IMG/VR virus record: IMGVR_UViG_3300033144_003863
Coordinates: 1 to 23,500 of that record
Length of the DNA stretch: 23,500 bases
From: a virus
Strand: one strand, 5' to 3'
Position numbers and translations under genes: made by a program. Positions within the stretch are counted from its first letter, which is position 1, and each line of letters starts with the position of its first letter. Below the pieces are notes generated by a model, which had not been told where the DNA came from, did no database searches, and saw only the letters and a program-made list of their open reading frames with translations. This document shows, one piece after another, positions 8,208 to 15,738 of the stretch.

Positions 8208-10912
8208 CAGGGTGGGTTGTCCTGAAGAAATTTGTCCCGGTCGAAGTCCGGTCGATCCACAAAGAATCTCGGTTTGGGACGACGCCCGCTGCGTTGGCCG
8301 CGCATCAAACCTTCGCTCAGCCTGTCTGTAAGATTCAGACTGTCTGTAATCTGAAATCCCTTCCAGACAGTTGCATCTTTGATTCCTGCTGCTGCAAGTT
8401 TTTGCTTTAGCGAGGCTTCGGTATTGCCCTGGCGCATCTCATGTCGCGCGAGTGAGGTCGCTTCCCGCATCAACTTCGCGTGATTGTCTGCTGCGAATTC
8501 CGGCGATGTATCCTTATCGAAATAAAACACTTTGTAGATTTGATCGAAGCCGGGGAGTTCGTGCCACGAAAGCCATGTTCCATCGTTTTGCTGAACCTCG
8601 ACGTTGTATCCCTGCACGGTCCAGTTGGGACGCTCTTCAGGCTCCGGTTTGTGGCGCATCAGCTCCGGTGTCGTACTCAATCGGATTTTCGGTCCATCGA
8701 GTTTGAACCACTTGTTGAAAGTGCTGGTAGAAAAATCCCGAGGATCGCCACCCGCATTCATCAGGGAACCGAGCGTTGCGATGCCGAGTTCCTTCACCGC
8801 GCCAGAGATTCCACCACCCGCAAGCACATTGGCAGGGTCGTCTGATTGAGCCGCGCCCAGGAGATCGCCGAAGCGGTCGAAGTAATCGAGCGTGTCATCG
8901 AGCCCGCCGAAGTCGGGCGTGTCATCAAGCAAGTTGCTCAAGTCTCGTACTGGTCTGAGCAAGTCGTTGAGTTGCGAGTTGGCGATTGCGATGATCTGTT
9001 CTTCACCCCACTTGATGCTGCCGTCGCTTGTTGGAACTAGACCCGGATCAAATTCGGGTGCCCCGAACATCCATCGAGGAACACCACCGAAGTTCGAGGG
9101 CTGGTAAGAGTTCATAAAACTCTTCAGCGCGAGTTGGCTGGCAGCTTCCATATTGTTCGTGGCGACAAAGTGCGCCCGAAGCAAGTTGTCGTAGAGAACC
9201 TTGCCTTCTTCTGGCATGAACAGGCTTGCCTTGTTTCCCTGCCCGATGTTTTGGAAGATTTCGCTGATCCCTCTGTCTTCCGTGGTGATGAGATTTTCAC
9301 CTCCAGTTTCAGAGAATCCTGCGGGTCTACCACCTGGCGTACTCGACAAAAGCCTGATGATGTCGCCAGCGATTCCCATTGAATTCAGTAGCCGTTCATC
9401 GGGGTCACGAATGCCGACATCTTCGGAGAATTCTTGGATGGTTTTATCGCCGAGTTCTCGGAAGCGGGTTGGTTCGTCTTGGATCGCGGCAGAAAACAAT
9501 TGGTCAGAAAGTAGTGGGTTCCCCGCGAGCTTCTTCGTGTAGATGAGATTCCGAGCCTGATTCTCTTCCGGCGTTGCCATACCGGCGATTCCAGAAACCA
9601 ACAACTCGTTTGCTTTCGGGTCCATCCCTCCGCGAGCAAAGAGATCCAAGAGAAACGCCTTAGTCCCGAGCCCCGGTATGGAGGCATCCATATCGTCATA
9701 CAAAGAGCGGTTTCCGCGATAGGCACGGAAGATCATGCCGGCTGCTGCAATGGCGGCTTCTGGATCTTGGCGGCTTTGGTGGATCACGCCCCATGCTTGC
9801 CGGTCCCAATGCTTCGGGATGATTCCTTCATACCGATCAATGTCGTCGGCACGCATCTCGTAAAGGGAAGAGGTGTCCGTGGCGTGTTCCGCAATCCTGC
9901 GGTCACGATTCGCTATCGCGTGCGCGGTGACGGCTTTTTTGTCGGCTGCGTCGCCGGGCATCAAGCCGGCTCCTGGCTCGCGGTTCCATGCGGCCTCGAC
10001 TCGTTCGAGGTCTACGCCTTCTCGAACCTTGGCGTCCGTCAAGCGTTGGTTGAGTGCAATGAGAGAGCGCACAGCAGATTCCGTCAGATCGTTTGCGCGG
10101 CCTTGGTCGATGATCTCCTTCTGTCGAGCCCGGTTTGCTCCACCGTTGATGAGGACGGCTGTCCAGTCCGTGAAGTTCTGATCCATTTTGTGCTTCTGGA
10201 TCGCGTTTCGAATCGGGACCATTTCGTCAGCGGGAATCGAAGGGAATTCTCCGTTCTCGATACGCCCGAGGATCATCTCATGCTCACCGTTGACGATGGC
10301 ATCATTGATGATCTGCTTCTCGATGACCGCGATGTTTTCCATGTTCCAGGCGTTCGCTTGCTCGCGCGTCATATCTCCGGTTTCGACAGAGGCATCGGTC
10401 GCGTTCTGGAACTGGTCTCGAATTTCCAACAGATTATCGGAGCTGCCATCGAGCGATGCGGATTGCAGCATCGCTTGAGAGAAGGCATCGCGTTGGGATT
10501 CGCTCTCCTGGCGCTCCATCTTCAGTTGGTGCCCGAGTACCGCCATCCGAGCGTTGCCAACAGACTTCGCTGTCTGGAAGTCAAAATCCTGCTGCAAGAG
10601 CGGGTTTTTGATCTTTGAGCGGATCGTATCGAAGTCTTCTCGCACGCCCGCGTTGAAGTTGTCGAGCATCGTGCGCGGATCATTCGAGCTGAGCGCTTCG
10701 AAGTTTCGGGAGTTGAGCGCGGTATTGGCAGAAACGATGTGTTCCTGATAATCCCGTCGCTCCCGGTCCTTGTGCATCATGTTGCCGAGTTCGGTCGTTA
10801 CCGATAGGGCTTGCGCGCCGAGGTTGGCAGCGAGCACGGATTTCGGTTGGACCCGAGGCATCTGTGTCTGTGCCTGGATCTGCCCCGGATGGCTTAGCGG
10901 GATGACACCCAT
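8207..10912 (-). CDS. Internal virion/DNA ejection protein (gp15-like), 901 aa
   Basis: Middle member of the gp14-gp15-gp16-type ejection cassette. In T7 the equivalent protein sits in the internal core and forms the periplasmic tunnel after ejection. The N-terminal half (about residues 35-230) is largely helical and highly charged, with Gln-rich segments such as NPLLQQDFDFQ and MERQESESQRDAF, as in gp15-like proteins. No signal peptide or transmembrane segment is visible, and no enzymatic motif. The length is a little above that of T7 gp15 (about 750 residues). The ATG overlaps the stop of the gp14-like gene by one base (TAATG). There is only a weak GGCGG-like site upstream, so re-initiation is likely. 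Assignment rests on composition and gene order more than on a diagnostic motif. Confidence 0.8.
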   Translation of the reverse strand: MGVIPLSHPGQIQAQTQMPRVQPKSVLAANLGAQALSVTTELGNMMHKDRERRDYQEHIVSANTALNSRNFEALSSNDPRTMLDNFNAGVREDFDTIRSKIKNPLLQQDFDFQTAKSVGNARMAVLGHQLKMERQESESQRDAFSQAMLQSASLDGSSDNLLEIRDQFQNATDASVETGDMTREQANAWNMENIAVIEKQIINDAIVNGEHEMILGRIENGEFPSIPADEMVPIRNAIQKHKMDQNFTDWTAVLINGGANRARQKEIIDQGRANDLTESAVRSLIALNQRLTDAKVREGVDLERVEAAWNREPGAGLMPGDAADKKAVTAHAIANRDRRIAEHATDTSSLYEMRADDIDRYEGIIPKHWDRQAWGVIHQSRQDPEAAIAAAGMIFRAYRGNRSLYDDMDASIPGLGTKAFLLDLFARGGMDPKANELLVSGIAGMATPEENQARNLIYTKKLAGNPLLSDQLFSAAIQDEPTRFRELGDKTIQEFSEDVGIRDPDERLLNSMGIAGDIIRLLSSTPGGRPAGFSETGGENLITTEDRGISEIFQNIGQGNKASLFMPEEGKVLYDNLLRAHFVATNNMEAASQLALKSFMNSYQPSNFGGVPRWMFGAPEFDPGLVPTSDGSIKWGEEQIIAIANSQLNDLLRPVRDLSNLLDDTPDFGGLDDTLDYFDRFGDLLGAAQSDDPANVLAGGGISGAVKELGIATLGSLMNAGGDPRDFSTSTFNKWFKLDGPKIRLSTTPELMRHKPEPEERPNWTVQGYNVEVQQNDGTWLSWHELPGFDQIYKVFYFDKDTSPEFAADNHAKLMREATSLARHEMRQGNTEASLKQKLAAAGIKDATVWKGFQITDSLNLTDRLSEGLMRGQRSGRRPKPRFFVDRPDFDRDKFLQDNPP

Positions 10913-11415
10913 TAGATTGCCGCCGATGGTCGAAGGGCAGCGGGAGTGCCGCCAGGAGTCGGAACCGGAGTGATCGGAGCCCTAACCGCTACGGTCTTCG
11001 TGGGTGTGGATTTTGTGAACAATCCTCGTTCGTAGGACTCAGCGAATCCCTTGCCGAGTGTGAACGCTGCATTCCCGAGCGCTTCATAAACCGCTGTGTC
11101 GCCCTGGTTGCGGTAGTAGGCTGCATTTACGTCGCCGTTGCTCAGGATGCGCTGCACACGCCTGTTCCCCTCGATTGCCAGTTGCGCGAGAATGTCGAGA
11201 TTCGCGGAGCCCGTGTTTTGAAGCGAGTTAGCGAGTGCTGTCGATGCCACCATGCGGTTGAGCCGCTTCTGGTCGGCTGCATCCATCTTTGCAATTCGCA
11301 TCGCGTTGTCGGCAAGCCCGTCATCGAATTTTTGCTGTTCGAGACCCCCTATGAGTTGCATACTGCTCAAAAGGGCCGATTCGATAATCGGAGCGTATTG
11401 CGTGAAGTCAGCCAT
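10912..11415 (-). CDS. Internal virion protein (gp14-like), 167 aa
   Basis: Small protein at the head of the ejection cassette. In T7, gp14 forms the outer-membrane part of the ejection channel. Residues about 8-120 are predicted helical with Ala/Leu/Asn-rich repeats (ADNAMRIAKMDAADQKRLNR, then ASTALANSLQNTGSANLDIL), much like other gp14-like proteins. The C-terminus is a Pro/Thr/Ala-rich tail. A TTG codon lies just before the ATG at 11415. I prefer the ATG because a GAGG site sits 7 bases upstream of it. The gene overlaps the end of the gp13-like gene by 8 bases and its stop overlaps the next start (TAATG). The family call is supported mainly by size, composition and position. Confidence 0.75.
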   Translation of the reverse strand: MADFTQYAPIIESALLSSMQLIGGLEQQKFDDGLADNAMRIAKMDAADQKRLNRMVASTALANSLQNTGSANLDILAQLAIEGNRRVQRILSNGDVNAAYYRNQGDTAVYEALGNAAFTLGKGFAESYERGLFTKSTPTKTVAVRAPITPVPTPGGTPAALRPSAAI

Positions 11416-11854
11416 CAATCAACCTCGACATCATCAGGTGGTCGGACTTGTCTGGACCAAACATCGGCATCAATCCATCAATCGTGAAGCCCATTACTCT
11501 GAGATAGTTCAGCCCACCTTGAAACTTGGTATCGCAAGTGGCTTGGAGTCTCCAAAAGCCAAACTTCGACTCCCCAATTTCCAATATCTGCCTTCCTGCT
11601 ATCACGAGTGTTTTTGAGTGCTTGTGTGCATCCTTGTCCACAAACCCGAAAACGTGTCCAACTCCTTCCCAGATTGGCTTTACTCCGATGACCGCGATTG
11701 GGCTGCCGTTCTTCTCCACCGTCATCGCGTGTCTACCGAACCATTCATCGCTCTCGAAGATCGTATCGGGTGCATCGAGCGTATAGCCCGGATCAAGGGG
11801 AACCTTCGTGATGTCGGCAAAACACGCCGCTCTGATGATTACCGTTGACTCCAT
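11408..11854 (-). CDS. GNAT-fold-like protein, T7 gp13 / DUF2833-like, 148 aa
   Basis: A compact alpha/beta protein between the tail nozzle and gp14-like genes, exactly where T7-type phages carry gp13 (internal virion protein A). The central part has the acetyltransferase-like strand pair at about 52-72 (SPIAVIGVKPIWEGVGHVFGF). The C-terminal FQGGLNYLRVMGF (111-123) resembles the last helix and strand of the GNAT fold. I do not see a clear R/Q-x-x-G-x-G/A acetyl-CoA loop, so catalysis is doubtful. Known relatives are needed for virion assembly but their chemistry is unclear. The start ATG lies inside the last codons of the nozzle gene (16-base overlap) with a GGAAGGG site 4 bases upstream. 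Confidence 0.75.
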   Translation of the reverse strand: MESTVIIRAACFADITKVPLDPGYTLDAPDTIFESDEWFGRHAMTVEKNGSPIAVIGVKPIWEGVGHVFGFVDKDAHKHSKTLVIAGRQILEIGESKFGFWRLQATCDTKFQGGLNYLRVMGFTIDGLMPMFGPDKSDHLMMSRLIDG

Positions 11855-14469
11855 TCGACCCTTCCAGTGAGTCCGATCACATCCAAAGGTACAGGCTTAT
11901 CGGAACCAATGTAAAAACTCTGATCGACGCCAACTCCGTGCGCTGTGAGGATATTGACGTCCTCTGTCGTCAGCGGCACCGGATCTTCTGCGACATCGAA
12001 AATCTCTCGTATTGGAATCTGGACCATTTCATCCAATTCCGCTCCAACTTGGACGTAATTGGTCTGGTGCAATCGCACCCAACTTTCGATAAGCCGCTTG
12101 GTTTTGTCGATGATGGAACCACCCGGCGCACCTTCCGCTTCCACCGGCAGCACCTTGATGTAGGAGTTGTAATTGAGTCCCACGATAATTTTGCTGGCTG
12201 GTGACGGGAGATTGATGGTTCCGCCAATGACTTCCAAATCGGCAATCCAAGCACCATCGGCCAGGGCGAAGATGCTCTCGCCTTCGAGATGATCGAGGCC
12301 CGTTACTTGTTGGATTGGCGGTCCATCGTAAGGGACGGGAGAGGAATCAAGGAACTCCGCATCTTCTAGTTTTGAATCGGTGTAGAAAGGTTTGGTGCTG
12401 AATTCGATGTATCGCTTCTGCTGGCCGTTGATTGTTCGTTCTACGATCATCCAAAGCTGGTCGTAATCCAACGTATCGTCATTGGCGGTAGCAACGGATT
12501 TGACCTTCACATCGGTTCCGCCCAGGTGGTGAGCGTGCCAGCCCAAAACCCGTTGTGTGCGCTCGTAGGTGCATCCGACCAGAAGCCCGTCATCGCGGCA
12601 TCCCCAGACAACCGAATGCGGCTCTTGTGCGTAGGCGAGTTGGATAATCCGCTTCTCTGTGAAGTGGTCGGCCAGGATGCTCAGGTTTTGCGGTACGAAA
12701 GCGTCACGCTCGAATTCAAAGCCCACGGCCAGTAACCGATGGGAGGATGCCGAGAGGTAGACAATCTCGTCAGACACCAGCACGGGCTTCAGCACGGAAG
12801 CTCCGATTATGGCCGTGGGCCTCGCATTGATGTTCGAGGACGAAATAGATTCGAGGTTCGAGGACGACTGGATCGGCCAGATCGCTCCGGTTGTGCCTAC
12901 GATCATCTGACGCACCGCAGCGATGAACGAGAATTTGTCCACCTGTCCTGCGCCCAGCGTGAAGCTGATTCCCGATGCGGGTGTAACCAGACGCGCCGCG
13001 TCGTCAAAGTCATCTACCCCGTCATCGGGTGCGAAGTTGGCGAAGTCGCCTACCTGCGAACCCCAGAGCGTGTTGGGTCGGCTTTGTGTCCCGGCGAACC
13101 AAAGCCGTTGCTCGTGGATTCCGCAAAACGCGGGGTAGTTGCCAGGATAGAACGCGCCAAGCCTCCACACGCTCGTTTTGATTCCCGACGCTTGCGCGCG
13201 ATAAACAGTCGTTACGCAATTTTTGCTGTCAGAGACAGATTCAATGACTCCCCAAGTCCAGTTGGGAGAGCCGGAAGCGTCGATCTCTGTTCGCCAACGA
13301 GCCCTGCGCTTGATATCCGTACTGGGAGAGTCCGTGTTGAGTGTCGCACCATCGAAGACGAGAGCATCACCGGACCAGCCGGTAAGGGTGTGAACTCCAG
13401 AACCGCGTGCGGTGATCGCAACAGCCGCGCCGCCCAATGTCGTAGAGAGTGAGAACTGATGCTTATTGATCCAGACGATGTAGTAAGTGGTCGGATTTGC
13501 CGTTAGTCCGGTAGGAAGAACACCCGTTGTTTGGATTTCCAGGGGACCGTCGCGGTCGTCGTACCCGTGGTTAGGAACCGTGATTGAGTTCGCAAGCGTG
13601 TCGCCCACGTTGAGCCCGATGTCTGCGGGCGCGAAGTCGTTGTGGTGCGCTTGAGTGACAGCGGGACCGTTACTCGGATCGACTCCGTTTTGCACCTTGA
13701 GGTTGAGTTCTTCCCACGGTCCATCTTGGAAAAAAACCTCACGCATCCGAAACCCATTGGCCGCCCTTCTTTCGAGTTGTCGCGGCGCGTGGTTCGGATG
13801 CGTGATGTAAAGGATGTCTCCACTGGGTACGAAATCCAGTTCGAAAAGCTCACTCTCGAGATATGGAGAAGTGACGCCCTGGATAATGCTCGTGGCAGGA
13901 GCGATCCCGTGTGTCCCGGTTCCTTTCGCAGAGATGTTGACCGCCGCGCCACCCGATGTGAGCGAAAGCGCAAAACTCGCGGCGCTTGCGTCTCCATCAG
14001 GGAGGACGATGTAGTAATCGGTTCCCTCCGACAGCCCGGTAGGTAGAGTCCCATCGGTAGTCAGCCGGTATGGACCGGAACCGTCCTCGTAGTAATGGGC
14101 ATCGGCAAGTCCGATTGTTTCTGCTGATAGGTCGATTCTGTCAGCATTGAAACTGTGGGTTGGTGGAAGCAACCACCCACCCACGCCCGTAGGAGTGAAG
14201 AGGCGGATTTGCTGATCGGCGAATTCGATGATGTAGGACGCGATGTTGCTGAAGCTAAAACCGATGAGCCGGCTTTCTTTGGAGGAATCGACAATCTCGG
14301 TGACGTATCGCGTGCAAGGACGTTTCACCACCGGACCTACCGGAGTTGGAATCATGTTCCGGCATTTTGCAAGTGCATTTTTGTAGGGCGCGGTGTCCGA
14401 CCGACCAATCGCAAGGGGGCTGATTTCGCCGCTATTGAACGAGTTTTGGATCAGAAGCGCTTGGGGCAT
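11839..14469 (-). CDS. Tail nozzle protein (tail tubular protein B-like) with two internal repeats, 876 aa
   Basis: Distal tail tube protein. The N-terminus has the family signature: NSFNSGEISPLAIGRSD (9-25), then a CRNMIPTPVGPVVKRPCTRYV segment (36-56). ILYITHPNHAPRQLER (219-234) is the second hallmark. Two copies of a module of about 70 residues lie at 118-189 and 297-364, each ending GGAAV-x-I-x-A-x-G-(T/S)-G-x-H. The frame is open further upstream to 14616, but that part would overlap the adaptor gene by about 150 bases and lacks family sequence. ATG 14469 overlaps the adaptor stop in a TAATG junction and gives the expected N-terminus. With gp11-like and gp17-like neighbours this is a short-tail nozzle. 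The function is inferred from family and order. Confidence 0.88.
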   Translation of the reverse strand: MPQALLIQNSFNSGEISPLAIGRSDTAPYKNALAKCRNMIPTPVGPVVKRPCTRYVTEIVDSSKESRLIGFSFSNIASYIIEFADQQIRLFTPTGVGGWLLPPTHSFNADRIDLSAETIGLADAHYYEDGSGPYRLTTDGTLPTGLSEGTDYYIVLPDGDASAASFALSLTSGGAAVNISAKGTGTHGIAPATSIIQGVTSPYLESELFELDFVPSGDILYITHPNHAPRQLERRAANGFRMREVFFQDGPWEELNLKVQNGVDPSNGPAVTQAHHNDFAPADIGLNVGDTLANSITVPNHGYDDRDGPLEIQTTGVLPTGLTANPTTYYIVWINKHQFSLSTTLGGAAVAITARGSGVHTLTGWSGDALVFDGATLNTDSPSTDIKRRARWRTEIDASGSPNWTWGVIESVSDSKNCVTTVYRAQASGIKTSVWRLGAFYPGNYPAFCGIHEQRLWFAGTQSRPNTLWGSQVGDFANFAPDDGVDDFDDAARLVTPASGISFTLGAGQVDKFSFIAAVRQMIVGTTGAIWPIQSSSNLESISSSNINARPTAIIGASVLKPVLVSDEIVYLSASSHRLLAVGFEFERDAFVPQNLSILADHFTEKRIIQLAYAQEPHSVVWGCRDDGLLVGCTYERTQRVLGWHAHHLGGTDVKVKSVATANDDTLDYDQLWMIVERTINGQQKRYIEFSTKPFYTDSKLEDAEFLDSSPVPYDGPPIQQVTGLDHLEGESIFALADGAWIADLEVIGGTINLPSPASKIIVGLNYNSYIKVLPVEAEGAPGGSIIDKTKRLIESWVRLHQTNYVQVGAELDEMVQIPIREIFDVAEDPVPLTTEDVNILTAHGVGVDQSFYIGSDKPVPLDVIGLTGRVEWSQR
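13378..13581 (-). repeat. Second internal repeat of the tail nozzle gene
   Basis: Encodes residues 297-364: VPNHGYDDRDGPLEIQTTG, VLPTGL, TYYIVWINKHQFSLSTTLGGAAVAITARGSGVHT. It has the same order of elements as the first copy. At DNA level the GGAAV part is still recognisably similar in both copies, so this is a diverged tandem-type duplication within one gene. Confidence 0.75.
13903..14118 (-). repeat. First internal repeat of the tail nozzle gene
   Basis: Encodes residues 118-189: Y/H-Y then GPYRLTTDGTLPTGL, DYYIVLPDG, FALSLTSGGAAVNISAKGTGTHG. It matches the second copy at 13378-13581 in the order of all its elements, with an extra short insertion. Similar modules in phage tail proteins resemble the FCCH domain of ubiquitin-activating enzymes in profile searches, from my memory of the family; this was not tested here. 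Confidence 0.75.
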
Positions 14470-15059
14470 TACCGCACCGACAGCCAGGTGAAGGATTCGA
14501 GTTTCTTCGGGCTCCCCTCTTGCCCGTCCGTCGCGCGAGCGCTTGCAAGCACCTGCTTGTAGAAATCGAGCATGGTCACTTTCAGATTCGCAGCCTTGAT
14601 GAGCGGTTCCACCCACTCCGAAGCGAGCTTGTATCCGAGTGCCTTCACGAACTCCGCATCGTATGTCGTGACGGCTTCATTGCGGAAGATGTATCGGATT
14701 TGCAGAGGCGCGGTCAGGTCGGTGACGATGCGACCGTTTTCAATCTGCCAGTCGTATCCTTCGCGGTAAGCGCCGCTGCTGCCGGTTTCTCCAAACACCT
14801 CCATGATGCGAAGACAATCGGCGGGCTGCTGGAATGCGTTATCGAATCCCCATTCGGGTGGTGTCCCATCGAGAACCAGGGAAGCGCGCTTCGTCGCGCA
14901 GTTCCAGGGATGAGCGCGTAGCACTTCATCTCGCGTGTCATCGTATCCGGTGCGTGCCAGGAGTGCTTCTTTTCCGGGATCATTAAAAGAGGCAATGGAG
15001 CGTGCGCCCAAGTGGACGGTCAATGCCATGTTCACGATGTCCACTTTGGACGATGCCAT
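14469..15059 (-). CDS. Tail adaptor/gatekeeper (T7 gp11, tail tubular protein A-like), 196 aa
   Basis: Forms the ring between the portal and the tail nozzle. The N-terminal part matches the family: IVNMALTVHLGARSIASFND followed by an ARTGYDDTRDEVLRAHPWNCATKRASL helix (about residues 36-62), where the 'R-D-x-x-L-x-x-H-P-W-N-x-A-x-x-R' pattern is characteristic. The second half has the short DCLRIMEVFGE strand and the usual C-terminal helical part with YKLASEWVEPLIK. The length is normal for the family (T7 gp11 is 196 residues). ATG 15059 has a GAGG site 5 bases upstream. An 81-base gap with a hairpin precedes it, and its stop overlaps the nozzle start by one base. Confidence 0.92.
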   Translation of the reverse strand: MASSKVDIVNMALTVHLGARSIASFNDPGKEALLARTGYDDTRDEVLRAHPWNCATKRASLVLDGTPPEWGFDNAFQQPADCLRIMEVFGETGSSGAYREGYDWQIENGRIVTDLTAPLQIRYIFRNEAVTTYDAEFVKALGYKLASEWVEPLIKAANLKVTMLDFYKQVLASARATDGQEGSPKKLESFTWLSVR

Positions 15060-15075
15060 TTCAACCTCTGGAAGC

Positions 15076-15119
15076 GCACCCGGTCCGCGTCACCCTCCAG
15101 GCTTATCGGAACCGGGTGC
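15076..15119 (-). other. 9-bp inverted repeat in front of the tail adaptor gene
   Basis: GCACCCGGT (15111-15119 on the transcribed strand) pairs perfectly with ACCGGGTGC (15076-15084) across a 26-base loop. It lies 16 bases before the adaptor ATG, without a U-tract and without covering the ribosome site. A run of G-tracts precedes it on the transcribed strand. It may be a processing or regulatory hairpin. Confidence 0.55.
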
Positions 15120-15140
15120 CCCCTCCCTCCCGTGGGATCA

Positions 15141-15686
15141 CTAAAACAGGGTCTCAACGACTACGGAAATCCGGCTGAGTGAATTTAGAACCTGATTCTG
15201 ATAGAGGAAGACCAGTTCCAACTCAAGGTCGGGGTCTTCGGTCCACGTTCCAGTCACCACACTTGCTACTTGCCACAAGGGATCACCAAAAACCTTGGGA
15301 TCAGGTGTAGTTGCCGCTTTCAAATAAGTTTCAGTTCCGAGTTTGTCGGAAAAGAGGTTTTGGGATTGGGCGATGATGTCGGTGTCGATAAGCGTGCCGA
15401 AGACGTCGGTATCGGAAGCGACATAGACACCAACGCCGAATACTCCAGAAGCAACTGAGTGCTGCTGGTCAAACCAAAACTTCATACTTGTGATGATTGC
15501 CGAGGAATGCAACGTCAGGAAGCGAACCCTGTCGTTTACCGCTTGTACCGACAGATCCCACTGACACAAATACCTACGTCCGTTGCCGCCGCCTTGCACA
15601 TTCGATGAAACTTTATTTCGCGGCGTGGGTAGGACTTGTTCATCCACTCCGCTGCCAACAAATTGATTGGAATAGTAATCTGCCAC
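15141..15686 (-). CDS. Head decoration/cement-like protein, downstream paralog, 181 aa
   Basis: I place the start at GTG 15686. A GAGG site (15693-15696) lies 6 bases upstream, and this start makes the protein 181 residues, collinear with its 178-residue upstream neighbour. The frame is open to 15785, but that start would lie inside the upstream gene. The two proteins align end to end: YYSNQFVGSGVDEQ against HYSDHFGTGVDIQ at the N-terminus, VRFLTLHS against CRLLTLKS, TDVFGTLIDTD against IDLFGAALDCD, and TWTEDPDLELEL near the C-terminus against TLTEDPLVEYDL. The alternating hydrophobic pattern suggests a beta-sandwich. A position right after the capsid gene fits a capsid surface or cement protein. 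The function is inferred; no family name is certain. Confidence 0.75.
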   Translation of the reverse strand: MADYYSNQFVGSGVDEQVLPTPRNKVSSNVQGGGNGRRYLCQWDLSVQAVNDRVRFLTLHSSAIITSMKFWFDQQHSVASGVFGVGVYVASDTDVFGTLIDTDIIAQSQNLFSDKLGTETYLKAATTPDPKVFGDPLWQVASVVTGTWTEDPDLELELVFLYQNQVLNSLSRISVVVETLF

Positions 15687-15692
15687 GCTTAA

Positions 15693-15696
15693 CCTC
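15693..15696 (-). promoter_or_regulatory. Ribosome binding site deciding the start of the second cement-like gene
   Basis: GAGG on the minus strand with a 6-base spacer before GTG 15686. It supports the 181-aa form, which aligns end to end with the 178-aa paralog, over a 214-aa form starting inside the upstream gene. Confidence 0.65.
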
Positions 15697-15703
15697 GGTG
15701 TCC

Positions 15704-15731
15704 GAGAGGGCGGGCCGAAGCCCACCCCCTC
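15704..15731 (-). other. 12-pair hairpin with UUCG tetraloop between the paralogs
   Basis: On the transcribed strand GAGGGGGUGGGC and GCCCGCCCUCUC pair over 12 positions (10 Watson-Crick, 2 G-U) around a C(UUCG)G tetraloop, an exceptionally stable RNA motif. It occupies over half of the 52-base gap. The next bases are GGACACC, so there is no U-tract. The tetraloop reads UUCG only on the minus-strand RNA, which fits a role in the leftward transcript. Confidence 0.75.
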
Positions 15732-15738
15732 AAATTGA

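Noticed and set aside
12739-13452. A 237-codon plus-strand frame inside the nozzle gene
   Set aside because: Antisense to a well-supported gene, no ribosome site, Arg/Cys-rich composition.
14470-14616. Upstream start at 14616 for the nozzle gene
   Set aside because: The extra 49 residues overlap the adaptor gene and do not resemble the family; TAATG coupling supports 14469.
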